Assembly (NCBI RefSeq): GCF_017571495.1
Contig: NZ_JAGETZ010000013.1
Span: forward strand, 124,001-188,000
DNA: 64,000 nt
Source: Hymenobacter negativus
GTDB lineage: Bacteria > Bacteroidota > Bacteroidia > Cytophagales > Hymenobacteraceae
Direction of reading: 5' to 3'
Positions 8,738 through 18,287 of this stretch are shown here, in pieces. The position numbers were made by a program, and so were the translations under genes. The notes beneath the pieces are model-generated. The model was not told the origin of the DNA and ran no database searches. It saw nothing but the letters and a program-made list of their open reading frames with translations. Every line of letters begins with the position of its first letter. Position 1 is the stretch's first letter.

Positions 8738-9121
8738 TTAAGCCGGCTGTTGGGCCTGGGCTTCGGCTATGGGTTCGGCGTGGCGGCCCCAGGCAGCGCT
8801 GCAGCGGCTGCGCATCTGCTGACGAAATTTCTCGCGGGCTTCGGGCGTAAGGTGCTCCATGCGGCCGGCCATGCGCTGCTGCCATTCCTTGCGCTTGCGC
8901 GCCCAGGCAGCCGAGCGGCCTCCGCCGGGCTTGAAGCCGAACAGAATGCGGCTTAGAACCAGGAGGCCATAAGTTTGGGGCAGGCTGATGGCCGGCAGGT
9001 GGAACAGGTCCGGCATCAGCCAGTTCCAAAGCGCCTGTGTGACGAAGCCAATAGCGACGACAAACAGCGCGGCAAAAAGAAAGAAACGGAGGCTGCGGAG
9101 CAGCCAGAATTTACGGTCCAT
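8738..9121 (-). CDS. Small membrane protein downstream of sigma factor
   Basis: 127-residue protein of unknown family. Residues 8-32 and about 42-62 are hydrophobic, giving one or two membrane segments near the N-terminus. The rest is a basic, Arg/Gln-rich helical tail with the phrase HLTPEAREKFRQQM, reminiscent of Spy-like or CpxP-like LTPEQ helices but too short to assign. It lies 98 bp after an ECF-type sigma factor on the same strand and before a shared terminator, so it is probably co-transcribed. A role in controlling that sigma factor is possible by position only, as no zinc-binding anti-sigma motif (HxxxCxxC) is present. Confidence 0.7.
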   Translation of the reverse strand: MDRKFWLLRSLRFFLFAALFVVAIGFVTQALWNWLMPDLFHLPAISLPQTYGLLVLSRILFGFKPGGGRSAAWARKRKEWQQRMAGRMEHLTPEAREKFRQQMRSRCSAAWGRHAEPIAEAQAQQPA

Positions 9122-9136
9122 GAGTGGGATAGTTAT

Positions 9137-9209
9137 CAGTTGCTTGTTGTCAGTTGTTCGTCATAAATGCTGTAGAGTTTTCTCTCTAACAACAGACAAC
9201 GAGCAACTG
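9137..9209. repeat. Inverted repeat inside sigma factor operon
   Basis: Two 22-bp arms (9137-9158 and 9188-9209) with two mismatches, built from CAGTTGC / GTTGTC words. It lies in the 98-bp gap between sigma factor and small membrane protein and would form a strong mRNA stem without a T-run. Probably a REP-like element. Confidence 0.65.
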
Positions 9210-9219
9210 GCAACTAAAG

Positions 9220-9831
9220 CTAATCGGTGAATAATTCGGTGTACAATTTCTGCAGCCGTTTGCGGAGATGCAATACGGCATAGTGCTTGCGCGAAATCAG
9301 CGTTTTGAGTGGTACGCCGGTTTCTTCCTCCATCTCGCGGAAGGTCTTGTCCTCCAACTCGTGCCAGATGAAGACCTCGCGCTGGGCTACTGGCAGCTCG
9401 GCCAATGCTTCTGAAAGCGCTTCCATGAGGGTTTCGCGCAACAGGCGGTTTTCGGGCGAGTCGTCGGGGGCTGGCAGCAGGTCGGCCAGGAGCAGGCCTT
9501 CGCCGTCGTCGGAAGCTTCGGCGGCACCGAAAGCTTCTTCCAGGCTCACCGGGCGCTTGCGGCGGTAGAGGTCGGTGATGCGGTTGCGGGCCACCCGGAA
9601 GAGCCAGGCCGCCGCCTGTTCTACGGGCTTGAGCAGCCGGTAGCTTTCCACGAGCTCAGCAAAGACGTCCTGCAGGAGGTCTTCGGCTTCGGCTTCATCG
9701 GGAATGCGGCGCCGGATGAACTGCAGCAGCCGGGGCCGCTGCTGACGGACAGCTTCGGCAATCTGGCGGTCTTGCTGCGAAGCCGTCATCGGCAGGATAG
9801 GAGTAGGGAGCGAAAGTGCCATGGGATTCAT
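9220..9831 (-). CDS. RNA polymerase sigma factor, sigma-70 (ECF-like) family
   Basis: 203-residue alternative sigma factor. Region 2 contains FIRRRIPDEAEAEDLLQDVF and a region 2.3-2.4-like AAWLFRVARNRITDLYRR. An acidic linker follows (residues about 110-140), then region 4 with LPVAQREVFIWHELEDKTF and a helix-turn-helix typical of ECF factors. The frame stays open to 10008, but that extension has no resemblance to sigma factors and runs over a palindromic repeat, so the ATG at 9831 (or 9822) is preferred. The downstream small membrane gene may be its regulator. Its targets cannot be told from the window. Confidence 0.9.
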   Translation of the reverse strand: MNPMALSLPTPILPMTASQQDRQIAEAVRQQRPRLLQFIRRRIPDEAEAEDLLQDVFAELVESYRLLKPVEQAAAWLFRVARNRITDLYRRKRPVSLEEAFGAAEASDDGEGLLLADLLPAPDDSPENRLLRETLMEALSEALAELPVAQREVFIWHELEDKTFREMEEETGVPLKTLISRKHYAVLHLRKRLQKLYTELFTD

Positions 9832-9906
9832 TCTGCACCAACAGACGCAAAGCTTGCAGCAATATTTTACGGCTTGCGAACCAACTGCAAATTCAGCATA
9901 AATTAA

Positions 9907-9995
9907 ATGGCACGAGTACCCCGAATTTTCAATTCGGCCCGCATGGTACAAGCAACCCGAGCGCGCCGAAATGAAAGTCGGGGTACTCGTGCCAT
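9907..9995. repeat. Long imperfect palindrome, REP/MITE-like
   Basis: Perfect 18-bp inverted ends (ATGGCACGAGTACCCCGA at 9907-9924, complement at 9978-9995). Pairing continues inward with few mismatches for about 17 further bases, leaving a loop of roughly 15 bases. There is no coding potential. The form resembles palindromic elements moved by REP-associated transposases or the ends of a small defective IS. Confidence 0.7.
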
Positions 9996-9997
9996 GC

Positions 9998-10045
9998 CTG
10001 AAAACCAAACAAGCGACCCTGTCAGAGCCGCTTGCTTGGTTTCAG
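9998..10045. terminator. Hairpin terminator after giant gene
   Basis: Arms CAAGCG with AAACCAA and their complements enclose a 13-base loop. It lies 15 bp after the stop of the minus-strand giant gene; AT-rich arm ends give T-rich tails in both directions. Confidence 0.7.
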
Positions 10046-10060
10046 TAGCAATGGAAGTGG

Positions 10061-13000
10061 CTACTTCGTCACTTCCAACCGCTGGGTAACGGTGCCAACG
10101 GTGGTTTGCACCGTTACCACGTACATGCCGGCGGCCAGGGCCTGGTTAGGCTTGATAGCCACATCTGGCTGCGTGAAATCAACCGAGTACTGGCTCACGA
10201 GGCGGCCCTGCAGGTCGAACAGGCGCACGGCGGCCGGGCCGGTGGGCACGTTCTGGCTGGCAATGTGGAAGCTGCTGCCCGTGCTTGGGTTGGGATAGAG
10301 CGTAATCGAAGCCGGGCCGCTGGCTTTGCCAAAGCGCACGGTAGCTACCGGGCTGTAGCTGTACGTGCCATCGCGGTCCACCATGCGCAGGCGATAGTAG
10401 CTCTGGCCGGGCAAGGGCTGGGCGTCGCGGCTTTCGTAGTTGTGCAGGCGGGTGCTGGTGCCCTGAGCTGCCACTTGCGTCAGTGCTTCAAAGCGCAGGC
10501 CGTTGGCCGAACGCTGTACTTCAAAGTAAGCGCTGTTCTTCTCCGAGGCCGTAGTCCAGGCTACTTGCACGGCAGTGCCTACGGCTGTGGCTGAGAACTT
10601 GGTCAACTCCACGGGCAGGGGGGGCAGGCCCGACAGCGGGTTGTCCACGGCATTGGTCGAGGCCAGAGCGAAGAACGAGGTGCTGTTGATGACGGTGGGC
10701 GCCGAGATGGTGTAGCCGCGCGGAGCGGCTGGCGAGTACACACCCGCGCCGCCTGCGTTGCTCCAGGGGCCGGCATTGCCGGTCGAGCGGGCCACGCGCA
10801 GGTTGCCGGGTACGTTCACCTGTTCATCCACAATGCCCTCGGTATTGAAGCTGAGCTGCACAGTAGGTTGGGTGATGATGCCCGACAACAGCTGAATGCG
10901 ATAGTAGCGGTTGGCCGAAAGGTTCGACAGTGAATTATCAGTGGTGCCGCCGGGGGCACCGTTGAAAATCTCCACCAACACCACCGGGCTTGCCGAAGCC
11001 CCCTGCGGCTGGATGGTGACGGGGCGGAAACGCCCGCCCAGGCCCACCGGGAATTCGCGGCTGGCAGCTGCCGCATCGGGCAGGCTGATGGCCAGACGGC
11101 CGCTCACGTAAGCCGACGTGCCGGTGCCCACGATGGGTTGCGTAGCCGTGTTGGTGAGGCGCAGCGTGTTGCTGGTACCCGTCGCAATTAGGCCATTGCT
11201 GAGGGTGAACAGGCCACTCACCGTCACGTCGGTGGTTCCGCTCAGGCTGAGAGTGCCGCCGCCGCTTTTCTGGAGGTTGTAGAAGGTGGGGTTGCCGGTT
11301 ACGAATCGGTTGGCATTGGCCAGGAAGCGCACCGTGCTGGTGCCGCCCGTGAAGGTACCGCCCGCGTTCGAGAAGCTGCCATCGAGCTGCACCGTGCTGG
11401 CGCCGGCCGCAAAATTGCCGCCGTTGATGTTGGCAAAGTCGCCGCCAATCCGCAGGGTGTTGGCATTGTTCACGGCGAAGGTGGCTTGGTTGGTAAAGTT
11501 GCCGCCCACCGTCACGTCGCCCACGGCGGCCTGGAAATTGCCGCCCGCTGCGTTGATGAACCCGTCGGTCACGGTCAGGTTGCCGTCGCCGGCCAGGAAA
11601 GTGCCGCTGTTGGTGAAAGCCGAGCCCACCGTGAGCGGGCCGGGGCCCACATTGGCGTTGTAGGTGCCGGCATTGCTGAAGGTGGTGCCCACACTCACCG
11701 CGCCGCTGCCGTTGCTCACGGTGCCGGTGCTGGTGTTCGTGAACGACGTGCCCGTGCTCACCGCGCCGCTGCCAATGGTCAGCTGGCCCGAGTTGAGCAC
11801 GAAGGCCTGGGTATTCAGGCTGCCTTCGCTCAGGTTGAGGTTGCCGCCAAGGGTAGCGCCACCGGTGGCCGAGGTCAGGGTGAGGCTCTGGCTGGTGGGG
11901 TTGAGTACGGTGGTACCCGCTGCCACAGTCAGGGCGCCGTTGATAGTTAGGTCGAGGTTGCTCAGCTGCTTAGTGTTCCCGCCTGTGAATTGCAGGTTAT
12001 TATAAGTGTCCCGAGCTGGTAGCTGCACTGCTGCCGTATAGTTCACAGTACCACCAGTGCCGCCGGCCATAAACTCGCTGTAGTTGCCAGCTGGGAACAG
12101 CGACGAGCCAATGCGCAGTGTGCCGGGCCCGGTCACGGTGTTGAAGTTGTTGGCGCCGTTGGCGCCCAGGTCCAGGGTCCCTTGGAGGCTCAGGTTGGCT
12201 GCGCCCCGGCCGGGACCGTTGGCGCTAATCAAGTGGCTGGCCAGAATTACCACCGGATTGGCCAGCGTGGGGAAGGTGCCGGGTAGTATGGCCGAGTCGC
12301 TGCCGTCGGCATTGAAGGTCCAGGCAGCAGCATCGTTCCAGGTAGCTCCACCGGCCAGGCCGGCGGTAGCAGTGCGGCTGTAGTAAGTCGGCACCGTGCC
12401 AAACTCGCTGCTTTCGCCACCGGTGTAGTCGCCATCGAAGTAGCCGACGCTGGCCAGGGTCAGCGTATTGGCAGCCGGGCTCACCGTACCAGCGATGCCG
12501 TTGATGGGCGTCCAGACGCCGTTCAGGAAGCGGCCCAGCACGTAGCTGGCTTCGGTGCCGTTCACGTCGTTGCCGGCGCTGGCATCCACATAGGAGAACA
12601 CCTGCGTCACCACCGGCGCGCTGAAACCGGTGCTGCTCAGCTTCCAGTAGTAGCTCAGCTCGCGGGGCAGCGGGTTGGTGGTAGAGGGGTGGGCCGTGTT
12701 GATGGGCCGCACCGTTAGGGTGCCAGCCGCGGCGTTGGCCGTTACATTGAGGCGCACCGGTGTGTACTTGCCGGCCACGCCCATGGGGAACGTAAAGTCC
12801 GAAGCGCTGCCCGGGTAGGATTTGCGCACGCCCAAGTCAGCTACGATGCCGTTGGTCCGGATGCAGCGTGTCGCGTTGAACGTGCCCGTCACTGCCCCGG
12901 CGCCCGGGTTGCTGAGCGACAGCAGGTTCGAGCCAATGGTGAGTGCGCCGTTAGTGAGGGTAAGTACGTCGGTGATTTCCTGGTTGGTAATGGTGGTAGC

Positions 13001-16000
13001 GCCGGCCGCGTTGTTCAGTACCACGTTGCCGAAGCGGCCGGTGCCGCTGCCGCCCACGTTCTGGTTGCTGGTGCCGGCCAGCGTCAGGCTGCCACCAGTG
13101 CTGCTGGTGTGGGTAGCCGAGTTCAGCACGTCGCCCAGGGCCGTAATCGTCTGGCCATTATCAGCCAGTGTGCCTTTGCTGAGCGTGAGGGTGCCCGCCA
13201 CGCGGGCATTGCGGCCGCTTTGCAGAGTCAGGGTACCGTTGGCCTGGGCGTTGTTCAGCACCAGATTGCCAAACACTGTCAGATTAGGGGCCACCAGCGT
13301 CAGCGCCGCGAGCTGCTGGGCCGCGATGCCACCGGTGAAGGTAGTCGTTTGCGTGGCCAGACCGGGGCGGAAGCCGCCGCTGATTAGGTCCGTGCTGGTC
13401 AGTGCGTTGTTATTAACCAGGTTCTGACCAATGTTCAGGCTCAGGTTGTTGGCATTGAAAAAGGAATTGTTGTTGCCAATAGTGAGCGAGCCTTGCAGCG
13501 TGAGGGCGTTGGTGCCTACCAGCTGGCCGGTGTTGGTGTTCGTGCCGTTGGCGCCGGCCTCCACGCGCAGGTCGTAGAGCGGCACCGACGAATCAACAGT
13601 CACGTTCACGTTGCCTGCGCCGGCGGCCAGGTTGCCCAGCACCACCGTGCCAGCGGTTACCACCGTCGAATCGGGGCGCAAAAAGAAGTCGGCAATCAGC
13701 ACTGCGTTCTGGTTTGAGCGGCGCAGGGCCAGCGTACCGCCCGTGAGACGGAAGATGCTGCCGGTGCCCTGTACCTCAAATACGCCGCGTTCTTTATTGC
13801 CTGTGGCCGAAGCCCCAAACCCGCCAACTTCCACCGTGCCGCCGCTCTGGTCGTAGCGCAGCGAGCCATTGGTGTTGGAAGTCGGCCGGCGGACCTGGCC
13901 GTTCACATACAGCGTGCCGCTGCCGCTCACACGCACGGTGGGCGCGCCGGCGCTGGCGTATTCCAGGTCATTGCCCGCGCTGGTAGCTGCCGTGCCCACG
14001 CTCAGGGTACCTTGCAGCACGCGCAACTGGCCGCCAAGCTGCAGGTCGGCCGCCGGGTCATTGGCCGTGGCCACAGTTACGGTCGCGCCGGCGGCATCTA
14101 CTGTTAGGCCGGCTTTTTCGTTGATGACGTAGGCGCTGGCCGCGTCGTGCACCGTCAGGGTGCTGCCGGGCCGGGCGTAGCGTAGGGTACCATTAGCCAG
14201 GGTGAGCCAACCGCTGGTGGGCGTAGTAAGGGTGCCGGCTACGTCCACGGTCAGAGTAGGGGCCTGGCTGTTGCCTTTGTTCACACTGAGGGCGAAGAGC
14301 TGGGTTGTAGCCCCGGCTGCGGTGCCAGTTAGGCTAGCATCCTGGCCACCGGTAAACGTCAGCGCTGTGCGTTTGGCACCGGCTGTGCCGAAGTCCAGCG
14401 TGCCATTATTAATGAGCGAGCCGCCTACGAGCAAGGCATTGGGAATAGTTGTTGCCGCGCCACTGCCGTTCACGTCGAACGAGGCACCGGTATCCACGGT
14501 CACGTTGCCGCCTACCGTTAGCGTACGGTTGCCGGCAGCGCCGTTGGCATAGCGCAGCGCACCGGCCTGTACTGCCAGCAATGAGTCGATGACCAGGTTG
14601 CCGGCCGTGCCGCCGCTGAGCAGCACCTCGCCGCCGTAGCTGGCAGCAGTACCGGTTTTTACCTGGGCGTACACCCGCAAATCCTGGTTCGGCAGGCTTA
14701 CCTGCTGGCTAGTGACAGCATTCAGCCACAGGCTTTTATAAGAAGTGATGGGCAAGCTGGTGAACGAAGTGACGGGCAGTGTGAAGTTCTGCGTGCCCGT
14801 GGTGTAATACTCCACCGTGCCGCCGTTGGGCTGGAGAAACGCGCCAAAGTCACCGCCCGGAAACTGGGCCGTGGCCGTCGCCGAGCTGATGCGCAGCCGG
14901 CCCGCGCCGCTGGCCGTGGCGTCGGGCAAGGCGCCGAAATTGTGGCCCGTGAGGGTTTGCACATCGAGGGTTGCGCCCCGGTCAATCACCAGCGAGCCCG
15001 AGCGGGCGTCGTTGGCCGTCACCGTCACGGTATGAAACAGGCCTGCGGTGGCCGAGCCAATGAACACGGGGTTGCCCGGGCCGGGAATCGACGAAGCCGC
15101 CGCACCGGTAAAGCCGGCGGTGCTCCAGGGCGTGGTGGCAGGGTTGGCATCTTCCCAGTTGCCGTTGCGGGTCGAGTAGTAAGCTGTCACTGGCCCGAAG
15201 GCTGCCGATTCGCCGGCCGTGAATTCGCCATCGGTCTGGCTCAGGCCCGGGAATTGGATGGTCGAGCTGGTGCTTCCTTCCACTACCTGGTTCACGTTGT
15301 TGCTGCTCGTCCAGCTCACGGGCAGGTAGCGGCCGGGGACGTAGCTGGTCAGTGTGCCCGCGGCGTCCGTGTTGACCATCGTAAAGGAGGCGCTGATGCT
15401 GCCGGCCGGAATGGGGCCGAAGTCAATGCTGCGCACCTTCCAGTAGTAAGCCAGCGAGTTGGTGCTGGTTACGAATGGGTTGCGGGTATTGGTTGGGCTT
15501 ACGCTCACCTTGCCGTACAGCGGCAGGGCCACGCTCAGGGCAATGGTGGCCGGAGTGTATTTCGAGCCCGTGCCCACCGGGAAGGTGAAGGAATCGGCGC
15601 CGCCGTAAGTTTTGCGCAGGCCCAAGTCGCTCTGGTTGCCAGCGGTCCGAATCATGCGCTGGCTCGAAAAGCCGCCTGTGCCCGCCACCACCGCAGCCGG
15701 GTTGATGCTGGTGAGCGACAGTCGGTTGATGCCGATGCTCAGTACGTGGTTGCTTTGCAGGGTGAGCACACTGGCCACGCTCTGGTTGGCCGTGAGCGTG
15801 GCGGCTACCGCCCCCGCCGCAGCCGTGCTGTTGATAATGAGGTTGCCGAATACGCCGTTGCCGTTGCCGCTAATTACCTGACCGCCCGGGCCAGCCAGCA
15901 CAATGGCGCCCGTGCCACCGCCGCTGGTGTGCGAGGCCGAATTGACTACGTTGCCCAGTACGCTCACCGTTTTGCTGCCGTCGTTGAGTACGCCGTTCAG

Positions 16001-17911
16001 CAGACTCAATGTGTTGGTTATCGTAAAGGTTGTGGCCGTACCGTCGAGCGAAAGGGTGCCCGCCGACTTGTCCACCGTTAGGTTGTAGAATGTGTTCAGC
16101 GTCGAGCCGATGCTGCCGTTATTAGTCAGCAGTTGGTCCTGGCCACCGCTGAAGCGTGTGGTGTTGGTGGTGGGCAGGTAGGTGCAGCCCGCGCCAATAG
16201 TAAGGGTGCCCTGGATATTTACATCCTGCGAGTTGGCATCTACCGTCGCTGGATTGGTTCCGCTGAGGGTGAAGTTGTTGAGCACCGTGAGCGGCTGGGC
16301 CGTGGTGGTGGCGCCGCTGGTGTAAGCTGGCGTCACACCTACAGCATCGAGCAGCGCTTTGCTGGTGCCGCCAGCCGTAGGCTTGCTTACGCTCAAGTTC
16401 CAGAGCGGTGCCGTGCTCAGGATTTTGCAGTTGGTCGTGGTGTTGGGCAGCAGCAGTTCGATGGTGCCGCCGGTGACAGTGGCATTGTCGGAGTTCACCC
16501 CAATGTGAAACAGGCCGCTGCTGTTCTGTGGGTTTTGCACCCGGATGGTGCCGCCGGTCATGCGGAACGACTGCGTTTTATATGGATGCGAGAAGCGAGC
16601 AAAATCACTGTCCGAGCCCGTGCCACTACACTCAAATACCCCACCACTTATGGCGAAAGAGCCTCGGTGACTGCTCGAGGTGTTCGATGGCCGGAACTTC
16701 TCCACCACCGTTGTGCCTCCTTCAATCGAAATCTGGCCATCTTCCCGGATTACGGTCCCTTCGTGCCCCAGGCTTTCAAACCGTCCCGCGCTGATGCGGA
16801 ATGAGCCGTACACCACCAGCGCGCCCGTGGTATTATTGCGCACGGTAGCGCCCGCAATCCACAAACCGGGGCTGTTGGTTGGCGAGCCCAGGTCATAGTT
16901 AGCCGAGGCGTTGCTCAGGCGGGGCAGGTCGATATTCGCGCCCAGCTTAGCCGTCCCGCTGTTAATAATAAGGAGGTCGCTGGCCGCGGCGTAGTTCAGG
17001 CGCAGGTTGCCGCCTGCTACCTGCGTCGAAGTCACGCTCAGCGTCGCGGTGTTGCCCGTGCCCTTACTAACCTGCAACTGGCTGAGGTCGGTGGGGCCGT
17101 TGCAGGCCAGCGTCGCATCGGTTGCGCCGATGAAGCGCAACAGGCAACGCTGGGCATCGGTGCCGTTGCGCAGCGTCACGGTGCCGTTGTTGACCAAACT
17201 GCCGCTTACTGTCAGAGTGTGCGCGCCATCCACGGCCGTTACGCCCAGCGTAGTACCAGTGCCCACCGTGATGTCGCCCAGCACATTGAGCGTGCGATTG
17301 GTGGTACTGGCTTGGCCCATGGTGAGGGCCACGGCGGCGCTGCCGGTGCTGCGGGCCAGCGTCAGGTTGCCCATCACGTTCAGCGAATTGGCGTTGAACT
17401 GTGCGGCAAAAGCAGTATTGGAGGTGTTGAGCAGGCGCAGGTTATTGTACTGCCCGGAAGCCGGTTGGGGCAGCGTTCCCGTTGGGCTTGCCCAGTTATA
17501 AAACTCCACGGTGCCAGTGTTGGCATCATCGAAGTCGTTGTTATTCACCACCGGAAAGTAGGCCCGGCCAATCCGTAGTGTTCCCTGGCCCCCCAGCCGC
17601 GTCAGGTTGCTGGTGAAGCCCGCCGTGGCGCCTAAGTCCAGCGAGCCTCCCCGCTGAATAACCACTGAGAGGCTGGTGGTGCTGACGTCAGCAGTCAGGT
17701 TCAGCACAAAGCTGTTGGTCACCACCGCTATGTCGCCGTTGCTGGGCACCCTTCCATTCACGCTGGTCGAGCCCGTGGGGTCGGTGGTCCAGGCGGTGGG
17801 GTCGTTCCAGTTGCCACTAGTGCCCCCACCATTAAAAGTGTAATAACTAACCTGAGCCGTAGCTGTAAACCCGGATACAGTTAGTAGAAAAAGTAGAAAT
17901 ATTTTTTTCAT
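10061..17911 (-). CDS. Giant secreted repeat protein with T9SS type A sorting domain
   Basis: 2616-residue exported protein, probably a surface adhesin or matrix protein. It starts with a signal peptide (MKKIFLLFLLTVSGF). Three long modules then begin at about residues 22, 910 and 1842, each opening with YY(S/T)...W.D..AW. The first two are about 900 residues and end in a GYFDGDYTGGES-like motif; the third is shorter. The bulk of each module is Gly/Thr/Asn/Val-rich with recurring LTVxGNVTV-type strands, as in beta-helix or filamentous-adhesin folds. Near residue 2430 comes a fibronectin-like domain (LPVELTKFSA), then the C-terminal sorting tail (LYPNPSTG ... AAGMYVVTVQT) used by the type IX system. 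It is transcribed alone and divergently from nuoK. No enzymatic motif is visible. The repeated frame is intact, with no stop in 7.8 kb. Confidence 0.88.
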   Translation of the reverse strand: MKKIFLLFLLTVSGFTATAQVSYYTFNGGGTSGNWNDPTAWTTDPTGSTSVNGRVPSNGDIAVVTNSFVLNLTADVSTTSLSVVIQRGGSLDLGATAGFTSNLTRLGGQGTLRIGRAYFPVVNNNDFDDANTGTVEFYNWASPTGTLPQPASGQYNNLRLLNTSNTAFAAQFNANSLNVMGNLTLARSTGSAAVALTMGQASTTNRTLNVLGDITVGTGTTLGVTAVDGAHTLTVSGSLVNNGTVTLRNGTDAQRCLLRFIGATDATLACNGPTDLSQLQVSKGTGNTATLSVTSTQVAGGNLRLNYAAASDLLIINSGTAKLGANIDLPRLSNASANYDLGSPTNSPGLWIAGATVRNNTTGALVVYGSFRISAGRFESLGHEGTVIREDGQISIEGGTTVVEKFRPSNTSSSHRGSFAISGGVFECSGTGSDSDFARFSHPYKTQSFRMTGGTIRVQNPQNSSGLFHIGVNSDNATVTGGTIELLLPNTTTNCKILSTAPLWNLSVSKPTAGGTSKALLDAVGVTPAYTSGATTTAQPLTVLNNFTLSGTNPATVDANSQDVNIQGTLTIGAGCTYLPTTNTTRFSGGQDQLLTNNGSIGSTLNTFYNLTVDKSAGTLSLDGTATTFTITNTLSLLNGVLNDGSKTVSVLGNVVNSASHTSGGGTGAIVLAGPGGQVISGNGNGVFGNLIINSTAAAGAVAATLTANQSVASVLTLQSNHVLSIGINRLSLTSINPAAVVAGTGGFSSQRMIRTAGNQSDLGLRKTYGGADSFTFPVGTGSKYTPATIALSVALPLYGKVSVSPTNTRNPFVTSTNSLAYYWKVRSIDFGPIPAGSISASFTMVNTDAAGTLTSYVPGRYLPVSWTSSNNVNQVVEGSTSSTIQFPGLSQTDGEFTAGESAAFGPVTAYYSTRNGNWEDANPATTPWSTAGFTGAAASSIPGPGNPVFIGSATAGLFHTVTVTANDARSGSLVIDRGATLDVQTLTGHNFGALPDATASGAGRLRISSATATAQFPGGDFGAFLQPNGGTVEYYTTGTQNFTLPVTSFTSLPITSYKSLWLNAVTSQQVSLPNQDLRVYAQVKTGTAASYGGEVLLSGGTAGNLVIDSLLAVQAGALRYANGAAGNRTLTVGGNVTVDTGASFDVNGSGAATTIPNALLVGGSLINNGTLDFGTAGAKRTALTFTGGQDASLTGTAAGATTQLFALSVNKGNSQAPTLTVDVAGTLTTPTSGWLTLANGTLRYARPGSTLTVHDAASAYVINEKAGLTVDAAGATVTVATANDPAADLQLGGQLRVLQGTLSVGTAATSAGNDLEYASAGAPTVRVSGSGTLYVNGQVRRPTSNTNGSLRYDQSGGTVEVGGFGASATGNKERGVFEVQGTGSIFRLTGGTLALRRSNQNAVLIADFFLRPDSTVVTAGTVVLGNLAAGAGNVNVTVDSSVPLYDLRVEAGANGTNTNTGQLVGTNALTLQGSLTIGNNNSFFNANNLSLNIGQNLVNNNALTSTDLISGGFRPGLATQTTTFTGGIAAQQLAALTLVAPNLTVFGNLVLNNAQANGTLTLQSGRNARVAGTLTLSKGTLADNGQTITALGDVLNSATHTSSTGGSLTLAGTSNQNVGGSGTGRFGNVVLNNAAGATTITNQEITDVLTLTNGALTIGSNLLSLSNPGAGAVTGTFNATRCIRTNGIVADLGVRKSYPGSASDFTFPMGVAGKYTPVRLNVTANAAAGTLTVRPINTAHPSTTNPLPRELSYYWKLSSTGFSAPVVTQVFSYVDASAGNDVNGTEASYVLGRFLNGVWTPINGIAGTVSPAANTLTLASVGYFDGDYTGGESSEFGTVPTYYSRTATAGLAGGATWNDAAAWTFNADGSDSAILPGTFPTLANPVVILASHLISANGPGRGAANLSLQGTLDLGANGANNFNTVTGPGTLRIGSSLFPAGNYSEFMAGGTGGTVNYTAAVQLPARDTYNNLQFTGGNTKQLSNLDLTINGALTVAAGTTVLNPTSQSLTLTSATGGATLGGNLNLSEGSLNTQAFVLNSGQLTIGSGAVSTGTSFTNTSTGTVSNGSGAVSVGTTFSNAGTYNANVGPGPLTVGSAFTNSGTFLAGDGNLTVTDGFINAAGGNFQAAVGDVTVGGNFTNQATFAVNNANTLRIGGDFANINGGNFAAGASTVQLDGSFSNAGGTFTGGTSTVRFLANANRFVTGNPTFYNLQKSGGGTLSLSGTTDVTVSGLFTLSNGLIATGTSNTLRLTNTATQPIVGTGTSAYVSGRLAISLPDAAAASREFPVGLGGRFRPVTIQPQGASASPVVLVEIFNGAPGGTTDNSLSNLSANRYYRIQLLSGIITQPTVQLSFNTEGIVDEQVNVPGNLRVARSTGNAGPWSNAGGAGVYSPAAPRGYTISAPTVINSTSFFALASTNAVDNPLSGLPPLPVELTKFSATAVGTAVQVAWTTASEKNSAYFEVQRSANGLRFEALTQVAAQGTSTRLHNYESRDAQPLPGQSYYRLRMVDRDGTYSYSPVATVRFGKASGPASITLYPNPSTGSSFHIASQNVPTGPAAVRLFDLQGRLVSQYSVDFTQPDVAIKPNQALAAGMYVVTVQTTVGTVTQRLEVTK

Positions 17912-18287
17912 GCAGAGAAATTTATAATGGCAAAATGCAATATGAAGCTTTGGTGTGCTTGCTGATGAGCTAATTATTTCAGTTGAAAAAAACGTGATAA
18001 AATGCTGTATTGGACCTATTTATTCAGAATTTCTTCAAATTTGGCTCAAAGATATAGTCTGTATTATATTGGATAAAAACAAAAAGATGGGCGGCGTATA
18101 ATAGTCATGTAAAAAATTTATTTTGTATAATTTGATGAATTATGCTTTTGACAACACATGCAGTGGTAAGCAGATAGCTCATACAGCAAAATGCCCGATT
18201 CATGGCCCGGATTATGGTTTTTCAGGATACCTTTGCCTACTTAAAGGCCGCAGGGCCTTATCGCCGGCTTTTTCGTTGTTGCCTCGC
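17912..18287. other. AT-rich divergent region, giant gene / nuoK
   Basis: No gene seen. The base composition is clearly more AT-rich than the surroundings, as expected for two diverging promoters. An in-frame ATG at 18123 could extend nuoK but adds a leader unlike any NuoK. A short AAGGCC / GGCCTT stem lies just before nuoK. Confidence 0.5.

Noticed and set aside
14942..16081. 379-codon open frame on the plus strand
   Set aside because: Shadow of the giant secreted protein; composition is low-complexity Ala/Gly/Arg.
18123..18287. N-terminal extension of nuoK
   Set aside because: The extension has a Cys/Gly-rich sequence unlike any NuoK and would exceed the normal length.
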